Below, piece after piece: positions 28,331 to 36,504 of a DNA stretch of 64,000 bases; the first letter of the stretch is position 1; the number at the start of each line of letters is the position of its first letter. The stretch comes from Pediococcus claussenii ATCC BAA-344 (GTDB taxonomy: Bacteria > Bacillota > Bacilli > Lactobacillales > Lactobacillaceae). Location of the stretch: assembly GCF_000237995.1 (NCBI RefSeq), contig NC_016605.1, forward strand, positions 1,302,001-1,366,000, given 5' to 3'. The translations under genes were made by a program, and so were the position numbers. The notes beneath the pieces are model-generated. The model was given only the letters and a program-made list of their open reading frames with translations, searched no databases and was not told the DNA's origin.

Positions 28331-29761
28331 TTATGCCTCCCATGAACGAAGTGAGAATGCCTCAGGAGAATTTAGACGACGACGTCTTGTAAATGTTTTA
28401 GCAGTTGCTGTACCTTCACCAGTCGGTGTGGCAATTGTCAAAGCTGATGCTCCAGCATGCGCGCCGTTTGCACCTACTCCTGTACCAACATACGTTGCAC
28501 CATTAACAACAAAAATTGATGTATTCATACGGTGTGCTGCTTGATTAATATGTGGTAAGTTCTCTGAATGAATTGAAGCTGTATGATGTAAACCTTGTTC
28601 GACCTCAACAGCTGTTGCTAATGCACGGTCAAAGGTTGGGCAGGAAACAACTGGTAAGATTGGCATCAACATTTCCGTTGTTACTAATGGATGATTCTTA
28701 TGAGCCTCAAGAATAATTAGTTTGGGTGTTCCAGTATAATTAATTCCTGCACTATCAAGAATAAATGTTGCGTCTTTACCAACAAATTTACGGTCCGGAG
28801 CACCATTCTTACCAATCGTAATTTGAACTATTTTTTCAATATCATGGGCACTTGTAACCAAGAATGCACCCTCGTTTTGCATTTTAGAAATTAGTTCATC
28901 TTTAACGCTTTCCTCAACAACAACTTCTTTTTCTGCTGTACACAAAATATTGTTATCAAAAGATGATGAATCCACAATATTATGTGCGGCTAAATCGATA
29001 TTAGCAGTTGCATCAACAATTGCAGGTGGGTTACCAGCTCCAGCACCAACCGCCTTCTTACCACTAATCATAGCTTGATGAACAACACCAGGGCCTCCAG
29101 TAATTGAAAGCATCGCAATATCAGGATGTTGCATCATCTGTTGAACTGATTCAATTGAAGGTTCTTCGATTGAAACAACCATGTTTCTCATACCAGTTGC
29201 CTTAAAAACAAATTCATTTAACTTTTCAATTGTCCATCGTGTGATTTTTTTAGCACCAGGATGCGCACCAAAGTACACAGTGTTACCACCAGCAAGCATC
29301 ATTAAAGCATTTGCAATAACTGTTTCAGATGGGTTTGTACTTGGTCCTACAGCCCCAATCACTCCAAATGGTGCATATTCATATAATACTAATCCGCCAT
29401 CACCCGTCTCAGCTTCTGGTTCGAGTATTTCTGTTCCAGGAGTATTGTATAGAGCATTGTTCAATTTAGCGATCTTTGCTTCAACAGTACCCATTCCTGT
29501 TTCTTCTTTGATATCTTTAGCCATTTGTTCAATATAAGGCCGGAAACCTTCTTTAATGGCATCTAATACTTGGTTTCGAAAAGCCAATGATTTGTCAACA
29601 TATATTTCTTGCGCAGCTTTAGCGGCAGCAATCGCTTCGTCAACTGTTTTGAAGATTCCGTTCGTTCCATTATCACTTGAAGCGCTTACAGAATTATCAC
29701 TATCTTGTAGTTCCTCACTTAAAATTCGGCGGATATCTTGTTCTAACTTATCCATTTCCAT
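28331..29761 (-). CDS. pduP: CoA-acylating propionaldehyde dehydrogenase
   Basis: A 476-residue aldehyde dehydrogenase that oxidises propionaldehyde to propionyl-CoA with NAD+. The catalytic Cys is in NNILCTAEKEVVV. The N-terminal KLEQDIRRILSEEL is an amphipathic helix of the kind that targets PduP into the microcompartment. A linker with SDNSVSASSDNG separates it from the enzyme. The ATG at 29761 is preceded by AGGAGA. It lies between the HbpS-like gene and pduQ with almost no spacing. Confidence 0.95.
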   Translation of the reverse strand: MEMDKLEQDIRRILSEELQDSDNSVSASSDNGTNGIFKTVDEAIAAAKAAQEIYVDKSLAFRNQVLDAIKEGFRPYIEQMAKDIKEETGMGTVEAKIAKLNNALYNTPGTEILEPEAETGDGGLVLYEYAPFGVIGAVGPSTNPSETVIANALMMLAGGNTVYFGAHPGAKKITRWTIEKLNEFVFKATGMRNMVVSIEEPSIESVQQMMQHPDIAMLSITGGPGVVHQAMISGKKAVGAGAGNPPAIVDATANIDLAAHNIVDSSSFDNNILCTAEKEVVVEESVKDELISKMQNEGAFLVTSAHDIEKIVQITIGKNGAPDRKFVGKDATFILDSAGINYTGTPKLIILEAHKNHPLVTTEMLMPILPVVSCPTFDRALATAVEVEQGLHHTASIHSENLPHINQAAHRMNTSIFVVNGATYVGTGVGANGAHAGASALTIATPTGEGTATAKTFTRRRRLNSPEAFSLRSWEA

Positions 29762-29763
29762 CG

Positions 29764-30243
29764 TTATTTGGTCTCCTTTATAAAAGTTTCAACGGCTTTT
29801 TCACAAATTGCTTGATCTTCTTCAATTAATCCACCACTAACGCCAATTGCACCAATGATCTTCCCACCTAATTCGAGTGGAATACCTCCTGGAAATGAAA
29901 CTAACTTGCCATCAAGCATCGTCTCCATTTGATAAAGAGGTGCACCTGGTTGAATATCTTTACTAATTTCCTTGGTTGGTTCTTTCATTGCAATCGCAGA
30001 CCAAGCTTTTTTAGGTGCTAACTCAGAACTAACTAAATTAGCATTTGGCATATGGAATAACATTTGTACCACAGTTGCTTCACTCATAATACAAATTGTC
30101 ACACCAACACCAATTTCGTCTGCTTTTTGAACAGCGGCATCAATTACCTTTTCCATTTTATGTCGATCAAACAAATTTGAATCAACCGAACTATCTTTAG
30201 ATAAAATGCTTTGTACTATTTGATTAATTTGTTCTTCATTCAT
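29764..30243 (-). CDS. GlcG/HbpS-like protein (PduO C-terminal domain homologue)
   Basis: A 159-residue protein with the GlcG/HbpS fold. It corresponds to the C-terminal domain of two-domain PduO but is encoded separately. The N-terminal MNEEQINQIVQSILSK looks like an encapsulation helix, so it may be packaged in the microcompartment. FPGGIPLELGGKIIGAIGVSGG is the family signature. HbpS-type domains can bind heme or corrinoid. Its start lies right after the pduO stop. Function in pdu metabolism is unproven. Confidence 0.8.
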   Translation of the reverse strand: MNEEQINQIVQSILSKDSSVDSNLFDRHKMEKVIDAAVQKADEIGVGVTICIMSEATVVQMLFHMPNANLVSSELAPKKAWSAIAMKEPTKEISKDIQPGAPLYQMETMLDGKLVSFPGGIPLELGGKIIGAIGVSGGLIEEDQAICEKAVETFIKETK

Positions 30244-30244
30244 C

Positions 30245-30823
30245 CTAGTTAACCCCCGACTTCCCTTTGTACTGTTTTATTACTTCTTCGGTTATTTGAC
30301 GCAGATAATCTTCGTAATCTTCAGACCTAGCCATGATATAAAAGAAATCTGACAAACGGTTGATATATCGCTCTAAAACAGGTCGAACTTTCTCAGTCGA
30401 AGAAAATCGAACAAATTGACGTTCCGCCCTGCGACATACTGTTCGGCAAATATGCAACTGGGCTCCGGCCAAACTTGATCCTGGTAAAATAAAGCTTTTA
30501 ACTTTGGGTAGCTTAGCGGTATAGCGATCAATTATTGATTCCAAAAAATGAACATCTTCATCCGTAATCGTCACACTATTCTCTAGGAAAGTATCCGTAT
30601 TCAAAGTGGCTATTTCACCTTGTAAGAAGAACATTTTATATTCAACCTTCTGCAAAATCGCTTTGTTCTCGGTGCTTATACACATTTTATCGGCAAGGCT
30701 TACATTTGCATTTAATTCATCAAAGGTTCCATAAGTTTCAACTCGAAGCGAATCTTTTTTAACCCGCTGACCATCATACAGACTAGTTGAACCCTTATCG
30801 CCACCCTTTGTATAAATTGGCAT
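30245..30823 (-). CDS. pduO: ATP:cob(I)alamin adenosyltransferase, PduO type
   Basis: A 192-residue PduO-family adenosyltransferase that makes adenosylcobalamin from cob(I)alamin and ATP. The N-terminal IYTKGGDKGSTSLYDG is the ATP-binding signature; CRTVCRRAERQ and RYINRLSDFFYIMAR complete the site. It is the N-terminal domain only; the C-domain equivalent is the next gene. It restores the dehydratase cofactor in the microcompartment. A second homologue lies in the cobalamin series at 57672-58241. Confidence 0.93.
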   Translation of the reverse strand: MPIYTKGGDKGSTSLYDGQRVKKDSLRVETYGTFDELNANVSLADKMCISTENKAILQKVEYKMFFLQGEIATLNTDTFLENSVTITDEDVHFLESIIDRYTAKLPKVKSFILPGSSLAGAQLHICRTVCRRAERQFVRFSSTEKVRPVLERYINRLSDFFYIMARSEDYEDYLRQITEEVIKQYKGKSGVN

Positions 30824-30834
30824 ATGAATCCCTC

Positions 30835-31104
30835 CTAATGATCAAAACTATCAATTATTCCAACAATTGCGCAATCACTGACGTCATGAAAGTCTTCGTT
30901 ACGATTAGCCTTGCGAGCTCCAGCTCCCCGGACCAGCAAAACATATTCGCCAATTCCTGCTCCCACAGCATCAACAGCTACCTCTTCTGGTCGAACCGTT
31001 ACTCCTTTGGAATCAACAGCTTGAACGATCATTAGCTTTCTTCCAATTAAAGACTTATCCTTTTGAGTTGAAACTACACTTCCAACTACCTTTGCCATAT
31101 ACAA
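30835..31104 (-). CDS. pduN: Microcompartment vertex protein PduN (EutN/CcmL family)
   Basis: An 89-residue pentamer-forming vertex protein that caps the icosahedral shell. AKVVGSVVSTQKDKSLIGRKL and YVLLVRGAGARKA fit the EutN/CcmL family. The likely start is a TTG at 31104 (MYMAKV aligns with the usual MxLAKV); an ATG at 31098 is the alternative. It overlaps the end of pduM by 19 nt. Confidence 0.9.
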   Translation of the reverse strand: MYMAKVVGSVVSTQKDKSLIGRKLMIVQAVDSKGVTVRPEEVAVDAVGAGIGEYVLLVRGAGARKANRNEDFHDVSDCAIVGIIDSFDH

Positions 31105-31589
31105 TTTTCATCAGTCCTTACATGAAATTTCAAATTTTTTAAAACGCTAATTTCCTGAGCTTCCTCTGTTAAACGTTGCTGACTTGTAACGACAACCGTA
31201 GATTGATCAGGTATGGCAGCTATGTCTCTCCGGGTGATCAGCGAGTGATAAAAAGCAAATACTGGGCTACTTTGATTAACAATGAAGTTGACTGGCCAAT
31301 CCGTAATCATTTTCATTGGAATAAAGTTAAGTGTTTGCGATCCGATATAAAAATTGAATTTTGTTTCAAAATCAATTCCATATAGTATCCAGTCAATCCA
31401 ATCATTATCACGTCTTAAAGCATAAAGCTCTGAAACTAATTGAATCGAAACATTGCGCAAATTAATATTGCCATTTGTAATAAAAATCTGTTTATCTGGA
31501 CTTATAGCACTATTTTGATAAGTGAGATCCTTGGATTGTTGCTTACGACGCTTTAGTATTTCAATAACTTGGGAAACAATCGAATCCAT
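31086..31589 (-). CDS. pduM: Microcompartment assembly protein PduM
   Basis: A 167-residue protein in the conserved slot between pduL and pduN. Its N-terminus (SIVSQVIEILKRRKQQ) is an amphipathic helix and the middle contains the FxFYIGSQTLNF-type segment. PduM is needed for correct compartment formation in Salmonella but has no known enzymatic activity. The sequence is poorly conserved, so the call rests partly on position and length. Confidence 0.8.
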   Translation of the reverse strand: MDSIVSQVIEILKRRKQQSKDLTYQNSAISPDKQIFITNGNINLRNVSIQLVSELYALRRDNDWIDWILYGIDFETKFNFYIGSQTLNFIPMKMITDWPVNFIVNQSSPVFAFYHSLITRRDIAAIPDQSTVVVTSQQRLTEEAQEISVLKNLKFHVRTDENCIWQR

Positions 31590-31610
31590 TTATACTCACT
31601 CCCTTAACGT

Positions 31611-32240
31611 TTACTTTTTGATAATCTTACCAATCGTATTCGCATTAACATTGGCAGCGTTTGCCTCGTCTGTATCAATGTGCATCTCTAGTAAGAAGTC
31701 TTTTCTTGGACGGCAAATGACATCTTCGAAAATTGTCTTACGCTCTTCAGACTCAATTTCAACTGAAACGGAATCACCAAGTTTTACACCAAAGCGAGCC
31801 GCGTCATCCAAACTCATGTGAATATGACGTTTAGCAATGATCACACCTTGTATCTCAACTTCTCCGTCTTTTGTAACAATCTTCACGGTTGGCGTGTTAT
31901 CCAAATTTCCGGATAAACGAATTGGTACATCAATACCCAAAGTAAATGCTTCAGAACGAGCAATTTCAACTTGTGAATGTGCGCGATTAGGGCCCAAAAT
32001 TCTTACATGTTTGATTGTTCCGTTAGGCCCGACAATATCAGCAAATTGATTTGAAGCAAACTCTTCATGTTGATATAGGGGCTTAAAAACAGTTAATTCT
32101 TTTTGATCTGGAAATAGGGTATGAAAATCTTCATCAGTCAAATGAATATGGTGATTTGAAACACCAATGCGAATGCGATTTGGATCCATTTCCTCTTCAA
32201 TTATTTTACGAATAATTTGACGTAATTGATCTTCATCCAT
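31611..32240 (-). CDS. pduL: Phosphate propanoyltransferase
   Basis: A 209-residue PduL-type acyltransferase (unrelated to Pta) that converts propionyl-CoA and phosphate to propionyl-phosphate. The N-terminal DEDQLRQIIRKIIEEEM is a targeting helix. VSNHHIHLTDED and RHIHMSLDDAARFG carry the His residues that bind the zinc pair in this family. AAGGTGG precedes the ATG. Its product feeds pduW. Confidence 0.95.
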   Translation of the reverse strand: MDEDQLRQIIRKIIEEEMDPNRIRIGVSNHHIHLTDEDFHTLFPDQKELTVFKPLYQHEEFASNQFADIVGPNGTIKHVRILGPNRAHSQVEIARSEAFTLGIDVPIRLSGNLDNTPTVKIVTKDGEVEIQGVIIAKRHIHMSLDDAARFGVKLGDSVSVEIESEERKTIFEDVICRPRKDFLLEMHIDTDEANAANVNANTIGKIIKK

Positions 32241-32272
32241 AATATTTATCCACCTTTATTTAATTCTTTAAA

Positions 32273-32551
32273 TTATTTCTTGATTGAAGGTAAAATATTC
32301 TCAACTTCAGCATGTGGACGAGGAATTACGTATGAACTTACAACTTCTCCAATATTTTCAGCAGCAGCAACTCCAGCGTCAACAGAAGCTTTTACAGCAC
32401 CAACATCACCACGAACCATGATTGTTACCAAACCACTACCAATTTTTTCTTGACCAACCATTTCAACGTTAGCAGCCTTTACCATTGCATCTGCTGCTTC
32501 GATTGATGCAACTAAACCTTTTGTTTCGATTAATCCCAATGCGTTATTCAT
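32273..32551 (-). CDS. pduJ: Microcompartment shell protein PduJ (BMC-H)
   Basis: A 92-residue BMC-domain shell hexamer, nearly identical to PduA in the core ([40 protein letters not shown]). It lies downstream of pduK. The C-terminal tail differs from PduA ([11 protein letters not shown]). PduJ and PduA are among the main facet proteins, with pores thought to pass propanediol. Confidence 0.93.
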   Translation of the reverse strand: MNNALGLIETKGLVASIEAADAMVKAANVEMVGQEKIGSGLVTIMVRGDVGAVKASVDAGVAAAENIGEVVSSYVIPRPHAEVENILPSIKK

Positions 32552-32592
32552 AATAATTTTCCTCCTAGGAAATTTTAAAATTTATTTTGTCT

Positions 32593-33015
32593 TTATTTTT
32601 TATGATTCTTTGTTGCTTTCTTTTTCTTTGTAGCTGCCGCCTTAGGCTTTTGAGTTTCTGCTACTTTTTCAATAGACTCTTCAAGCGGTTCTTCGATCTT
32701 TTCGACTACTGATGTCTTTACTGTATCTTCATACAAAACATCTGTCTTAATTAGCTTATCAAGCCCCTCAGCAGGATTAGCAATTACGGTTGATCCGATG
32801 TATGCACTTCCAAGTGAATCACGAGCTGTATCAATAGCGACTGACACTGCTGCAACATCACCCGAGATGTTAACCGTAATCCAGCCGCCACCCTTTGAAT
32901 TCTCAACAGCTTTAAGATGGACATCTGCCGTTTTTAACATCTTATCTGAAGCAACAATCGCTGCTGCTAACCCTTGAACCTCAATATAACCGAGTGTTTT
33001 CAATTTTTTCACCAC
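32593..33015 (-). CDS. pduK: Microcompartment shell protein PduK with charged C-terminal tail
   Basis: A 140-residue protein with an N-terminal BMC domain (about 1-85: GYIEVQGLAAAIVASDKML, VNISGDVAAVSVAIDTA). A C-terminal extension rich in Glu, then Lys/Ala, ends TKKKKATKNHKK. Enterobacterial PduK has a cysteine-containing C-terminal domain; here there is no Cys at all, so no iron-sulfur site is possible. The basic tail may interact with cargo or nucleic acid; that is inference. Located between pduH and pduJ. Confidence 0.88.
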   Translation of the reverse strand: MVKKLKTLGYIEVQGLAAAIVASDKMLKTADVHLKAVENSKGGGWITVNISGDVAAVSVAIDTARDSLGSAYIGSTVIANPAEGLDKLIKTDVLYEDTVKTSVVEKIEEPLEESIEKVAETQKPKAAATKKKKATKNHKK

Positions 33016-33016
33016 C

Positions 33017-33370
33017 TTATTGCTTCAATTCCTTGAATGGTGTTCCTTTAACTAGCCTTGCAGCATTTGCTCCCAAAATTCTTTGCTGACTTGCGTTGGC
33101 ATTTAAAATATCAAATAGCGGTTCTTCTTCATGCAAGTTTTTATAATGAACCACTATTTCACTTCCTTCAAAGCCAATTCCAACTGACAATCGCGAAGCA
33201 AGTGCAGCCTGATATGCCCTTTGTTTGACATCGTTAAATTTTAAAACCATTGTTGTTACAGGAATTTCTTCTTCTTCAATTCCATTAAACAGGCTTTGTA
33301 ACCTATCAATTGCTTGATTTTCATCTTCAATTGCTACAATGATCGAAGGCTTATCATTATTCATCATCAA
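33017..33370 (-). CDS. pduH: Diol dehydratase reactivase small subunit
   Basis: A 117-residue subunit of the chaperone-like reactivating factor that swaps damaged cobalamin out of the dehydratase using ATP. SIIVAIEDENQAI, IEEEEIPV and the C-terminal LGANAARLVKGTPFKEL match PduH/DdrB. It overlaps the pduG stop by 4 nt; the start is a TTG or one of two following ATG codons. Confidence 0.9.
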   Translation of the reverse strand: MMMNNDKPSIIVAIEDENQAIDRLQSLFNGIEEEEIPVTTMVLKFNDVKQRAYQAALASRLSVGIGFEGSEIVVHYKNLHEEEPLFDILNANASQQRILGANAARLVKGTPFKELKQ

Positions 33371-35199
33371 CTTAACTTCCTTTGACTTGCATAAGATAAA
33401 ATCAATCCCGTTGCAACAGCATTTCTAGGTCCCTCAACTGAGCGAATGTTTCCTCGTCCAGCGACTAGATTATAATGTGACAACTCATCAGTAACGAGCT
33501 GTGGGATTTCAAAATCTAATGCTGATCCACCGACGATAACCACAAAAGGAATATCACGGATATTACCAGTTGGGCTCACGTGTTGAAGAGCCCGACGCGC
33601 ATTTTCAACAAACACACGCTTCTTAGCAGTTTGCCGAACCGTTTTAATTTTTTCAATACTCATGTTGCCGGGCACCGGAATGTAGCCATCTTCTTTAATG
33701 ACTACTACCCGCGCAAAGATTTCTGATGGTAACGGCTGATCAAAGAATTGAACAGTTCCATCTTCGTGCCTAATTTGGAAGAGATTTTCAACTTTTGCCA
33801 AGGGATATTTTTTGATATCCTCTGCCAAATAAACATCATTCAGTCCAAGTTCGGAATTAATAATCATTGTGGTCATGTCACCGGCTCCAGCAAGATGAAT
33901 TGCAACAATTTCATCCTTTTGATTAATAATTGAAGCATCCGTGGAACCCGCGCCCAAATCAAGAATTGCAATCGGTTTAGTTGTTCCAGGAGTAGTTAAG
34001 GCTCCTAAAATTGCAGCTTCTGCTTCTGCACCACCAATTTCAACGTCAATATGTAACTCAGATTGAATCAAATCAGCAATTCGTTGCATTTGTAAGTGGT
34101 CGGACTTAACCATTGCAGCAATTCCAACAGCTTGTTCTGTTGAAAACTCACCAGCTAAACCACCTTGAACTCTAACCGGTACCGATGTGTCAACAGCCAA
34201 AAGATCTTGAATTGCAATATCTTTATTCTGCTTACCAGTCAGTTCTGCCATTGTTTGACGAACTTTTTCTAACATACCACCAACATTGGTTCCCGCTTCA
34301 CCTGAAATATCAGTAATTTGATCAAAGTTATTAATATGTTTCATAATTTCTGTTGCACCCGTTGCAACGTTTACCTTGTCAGTCCCATTGTCTCCCTCTA
34401 TGTTGATCGAACCTGCTGGAATCACTCGTGCCTTAACGTCACCCTCTGGTGTTTTAATAACAACAGCCGAACGGTTTCCAATCAAAGCCCTAGAAACTGG
34501 TACAATATTCTTTGTTTCATCTGAATCTAGATTGAACAAAGTGGCAATACCGTATGGATTAGACAACTGTGTAATCACTTTTCCTTTATCTGCAACTTCA
34601 ACGGCCGCTAACATCCCCATTGGTACTTTATCAATCAACTCAACTTCGTCAACAATTGGCATTTTTTTCTCAAGACGGTTATTAATTAAAACTCCATCAT
34701 CATTTTGAAGAATGGCTGACGTAATCTTGTAGCCAGAGATTCGATAAACATTGATTAGTTTTGCTGCATCAGCAAAGTCAACGCCCTTAGGAACGACGAC
34801 AATGTAATTTCGACTTAAATCTTTTTCTTTCACTAAATTCAGCAAATTAACCGTATATCCAGAGCCTATTCCAACACCACCAGGAGTATTGGGATTGTGT
34901 CCAATCATTGTCGATTCAGTAATGATTGTCTCTGAAATAGTTTCCATTGCTACATCACCAATAACTGGAGTTGCTTCATTAATTCGAACTAGATCAATGT
35001 CACTTAAGTTAAAATCCGTTTTATTTAAAACCTGTGTAATAGACTTCTTAATTCCAATTAAGTTTTGCTTTGTTCCCTTGATTCCTGTTGTTTCCGAAAT
35101 ACCGGAATCAATAAAATTAACACTTCCATTGTCATCCACTTCAGCCAAAGCAACCTCGGTTGAAGAATTACCAATGTCAACACCTATTACTCGTTTCAT
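33367..35199 (-). CDS. pduG: Diol dehydratase reactivase large subunit
   Basis: A 610-residue ATPase of the DdrA/PduG family with an Hsp70-like fold. N-terminal VIGVDIGNSSTEVALAE is the nucleotide motif, and AILDLGAGSTDASII is the second phosphate-binding motif. Length is normal for the family. It works with PduH to reactivate PduCDE. It is 15 bp after the pduE stop. Confidence 0.95.
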   Translation of the reverse strand: MKRVIGVDIGNSSTEVALAEVDDNGSVNFIDSGISETTGIKGTKQNLIGIKKSITQVLNKTDFNLSDIDLVRINEATPVIGDVAMETISETIITESTMIGHNPNTPGGVGIGSGYTVNLLNLVKEKDLSRNYIVVVPKGVDFADAAKLINVYRISGYKITSAILQNDDGVLINNRLEKKMPIVDEVELIDKVPMGMLAAVEVADKGKVITQLSNPYGIATLFNLDSDETKNIVPVSRALIGNRSAVVIKTPEGDVKARVIPAGSINIEGDNGTDKVNVATGATEIMKHINNFDQITDISGEAGTNVGGMLEKVRQTMAELTGKQNKDIAIQDLLAVDTSVPVRVQGGLAGEFSTEQAVGIAAMVKSDHLQMQRIADLIQSELHIDVEIGGAEAEAAILGALTTPGTTKPIAILDLGAGSTDASIINQKDEIVAIHLAGAGDMTTMIINSELGLNDVYLAEDIKKYPLAKVENLFQIRHEDGTVQFFDQPLPSEIFARVVVIKEDGYIPVPGNMSIEKIKTVRQTAKKRVFVENARRALQHVSPTGNIRDIPFVVIVGGSALDFEIPQLVTDELSHYNLVAGRGNIRSVEGPRNAVATGLILSYASQRKLS

Positions 35200-35214
35200 G
35201 TGTAAAACCCCTTA

Positions 35215-35739
35215 CTAGTTGTCACCTTTTAGTTTTTTTCGGGCTTCATAATTTGCAGCGGCTTCCTCAAACCACCCAGCACAGATTGTTGCATTATATT
35301 TGTCTCTCAATTCAGTCGCAATATCAAACAACTCCTGCTTTGTTGAACGGTATGGTCGCAGTGCATTATACATTTCTAGCACACGGTCATCAGGTATTTT
35401 GGTTAATTCGGCCGCACGTTGCAAATTACGCTGTACAGCACTTCGTCCAGCATCAGCAGCAACCTCACCCTGTAAGCGCAAAGTGTCAGTCGTAATCCGC
35501 AAATCATTTGACTTTACTTTTTCGCTTAACAAATTATCAATTGTAATCTCGTCTAAACTTTTTCCTGAAGGTGAATGAACCAGTTCAGGATGTTTGGAAT
35601 AGAGTGGATAATCTTTTGCTGTTAAAGCTGAATGGTTATCATCACTCGTTGGAATCGTGGTTGCTGTTCCACTTTTCTCAGATGATGATTGTCCCATTTG
35701 ACTCATGATTTTTGAAACCAAATCATCAATTTCACTCAT
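35215..35739 (-). CDS. pduE: Diol/glycerol dehydratase small subunit
   Basis: The 174-residue gamma subunit of the B12-dependent propanediol/glycerol dehydratase. SEIDDLVSKIMSQMG at the N-terminus resembles a compartment-targeting helix. The enzyme core follows at DYPLYSKHPELVHSPSGKSL, with DRVLEMYNALRPYRST later. It assembles with PduC and PduD as a dimer of heterotrimers. Confidence 0.94.
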   Translation of the reverse strand: MSEIDDLVSKIMSQMGQSSSEKSGTATTIPTSDDNHSALTAKDYPLYSKHPELVHSPSGKSLDEITIDNLLSEKVKSNDLRITTDTLRLQGEVAADAGRSAVQRNLQRAAELTKIPDDRVLEMYNALRPYRSTKQELFDIATELRDKYNATICAGWFEEAAANYEARKKLKGDN

Positions 35740-35751
35740 TTTTCGATCCTC

Positions 35752-36486
35752 CTAATTAAAGTTCACTTCAATTTCTTCAGCGGGTTTCCCAGGAACAACT
35801 TGTTTAGTTTCTTTAATATGCATTAAAGCTGACAAGGCCTGATAAGCAACCCGTGCCATCTGGTCATTGACCGTTGGTACCGGGCTTGGTGACATACCTT
35901 TAGCATATTCAGCGGCATTTTTACCAATTGCTCGATAAGTCTCGGGTGTTAAAACTGGTGCCTGAGGGAATAATTCCAAATTAGATAGGGGTTCTTGGTC
36001 CTTTTGATGAATAATCGAAGTACCCTTTGACTGAATTGCAACCGCGATCCCTGAACCAGACAACTTGTCAGCCTCCGCTCCACAGAAAGAAACATCGGAA
36101 GTACGATAAATTTTAATTACACGTGCCTTTAATCCTTCTTCTTCAATTCCAGCGATCACTTGTCGTAAGATTTCTTTGTGAGGAATTCCTGTCATATTTT
36201 TTTCCAAGACTTCTGCAAAAGCTGGTGCTACCGCGATAACAACTTCATCACGCGAATATCCTGCCTTTGCCGGTCCCACGTGCTTAAACCAATCAACATG
36301 TTTTTCTGGAACTGCATGTGACAAGGTAGAACGGTCGCTATCATCGATATCTTGGACAGCCACACTTTCTTTTGTGCTTGTTGTTGCCTGTCCATTAAAT
36401 GAAATCGGCTTATCTAATGTTCCTTTTTCAGCAATTACACTTTTTACAATTTGTCTTAGTAATGCTTCATCAATTTCTTGAGCCAT
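35752..36486 (-). CDS. pduD: Diol/glycerol dehydratase medium subunit
   Basis: The 244-residue beta subunit, from the ATG at 36486 (AGGAGG 8 nt upstream; an upstream GTG would add two residues). The N-terminal [21 protein letters not shown] is the targeting helix known in PduD to carry the whole enzyme into the shell. The core segment [20 protein letters not shown] follows and contributes to cobalamin binding in the family. Confidence 0.94.
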   Translation of the reverse strand: MAQEIDEALLRQIVKSVIAEKGTLDKPISFNGQATTSTKESVAVQDIDDSDRSTLSHAVPEKHVDWFKHVGPAKAGYSRDEVVIAVAPAFAEVLEKNMTGIPHKEILRQVIAGIEEEGLKARVIKIYRTSDVSFCGAEADKLSGSGIAVAIQSKGTSIIHQKDQEPLSNLELFPQAPVLTPETYRAIGKNAAEYAKGMSPSPVPTVNDQMARVAYQALSALMHIKETKQVVPGKPAEEIEVNFN

Positions 36487-36504
36487 CTTCACTGCCTCCT
36501 TAGA

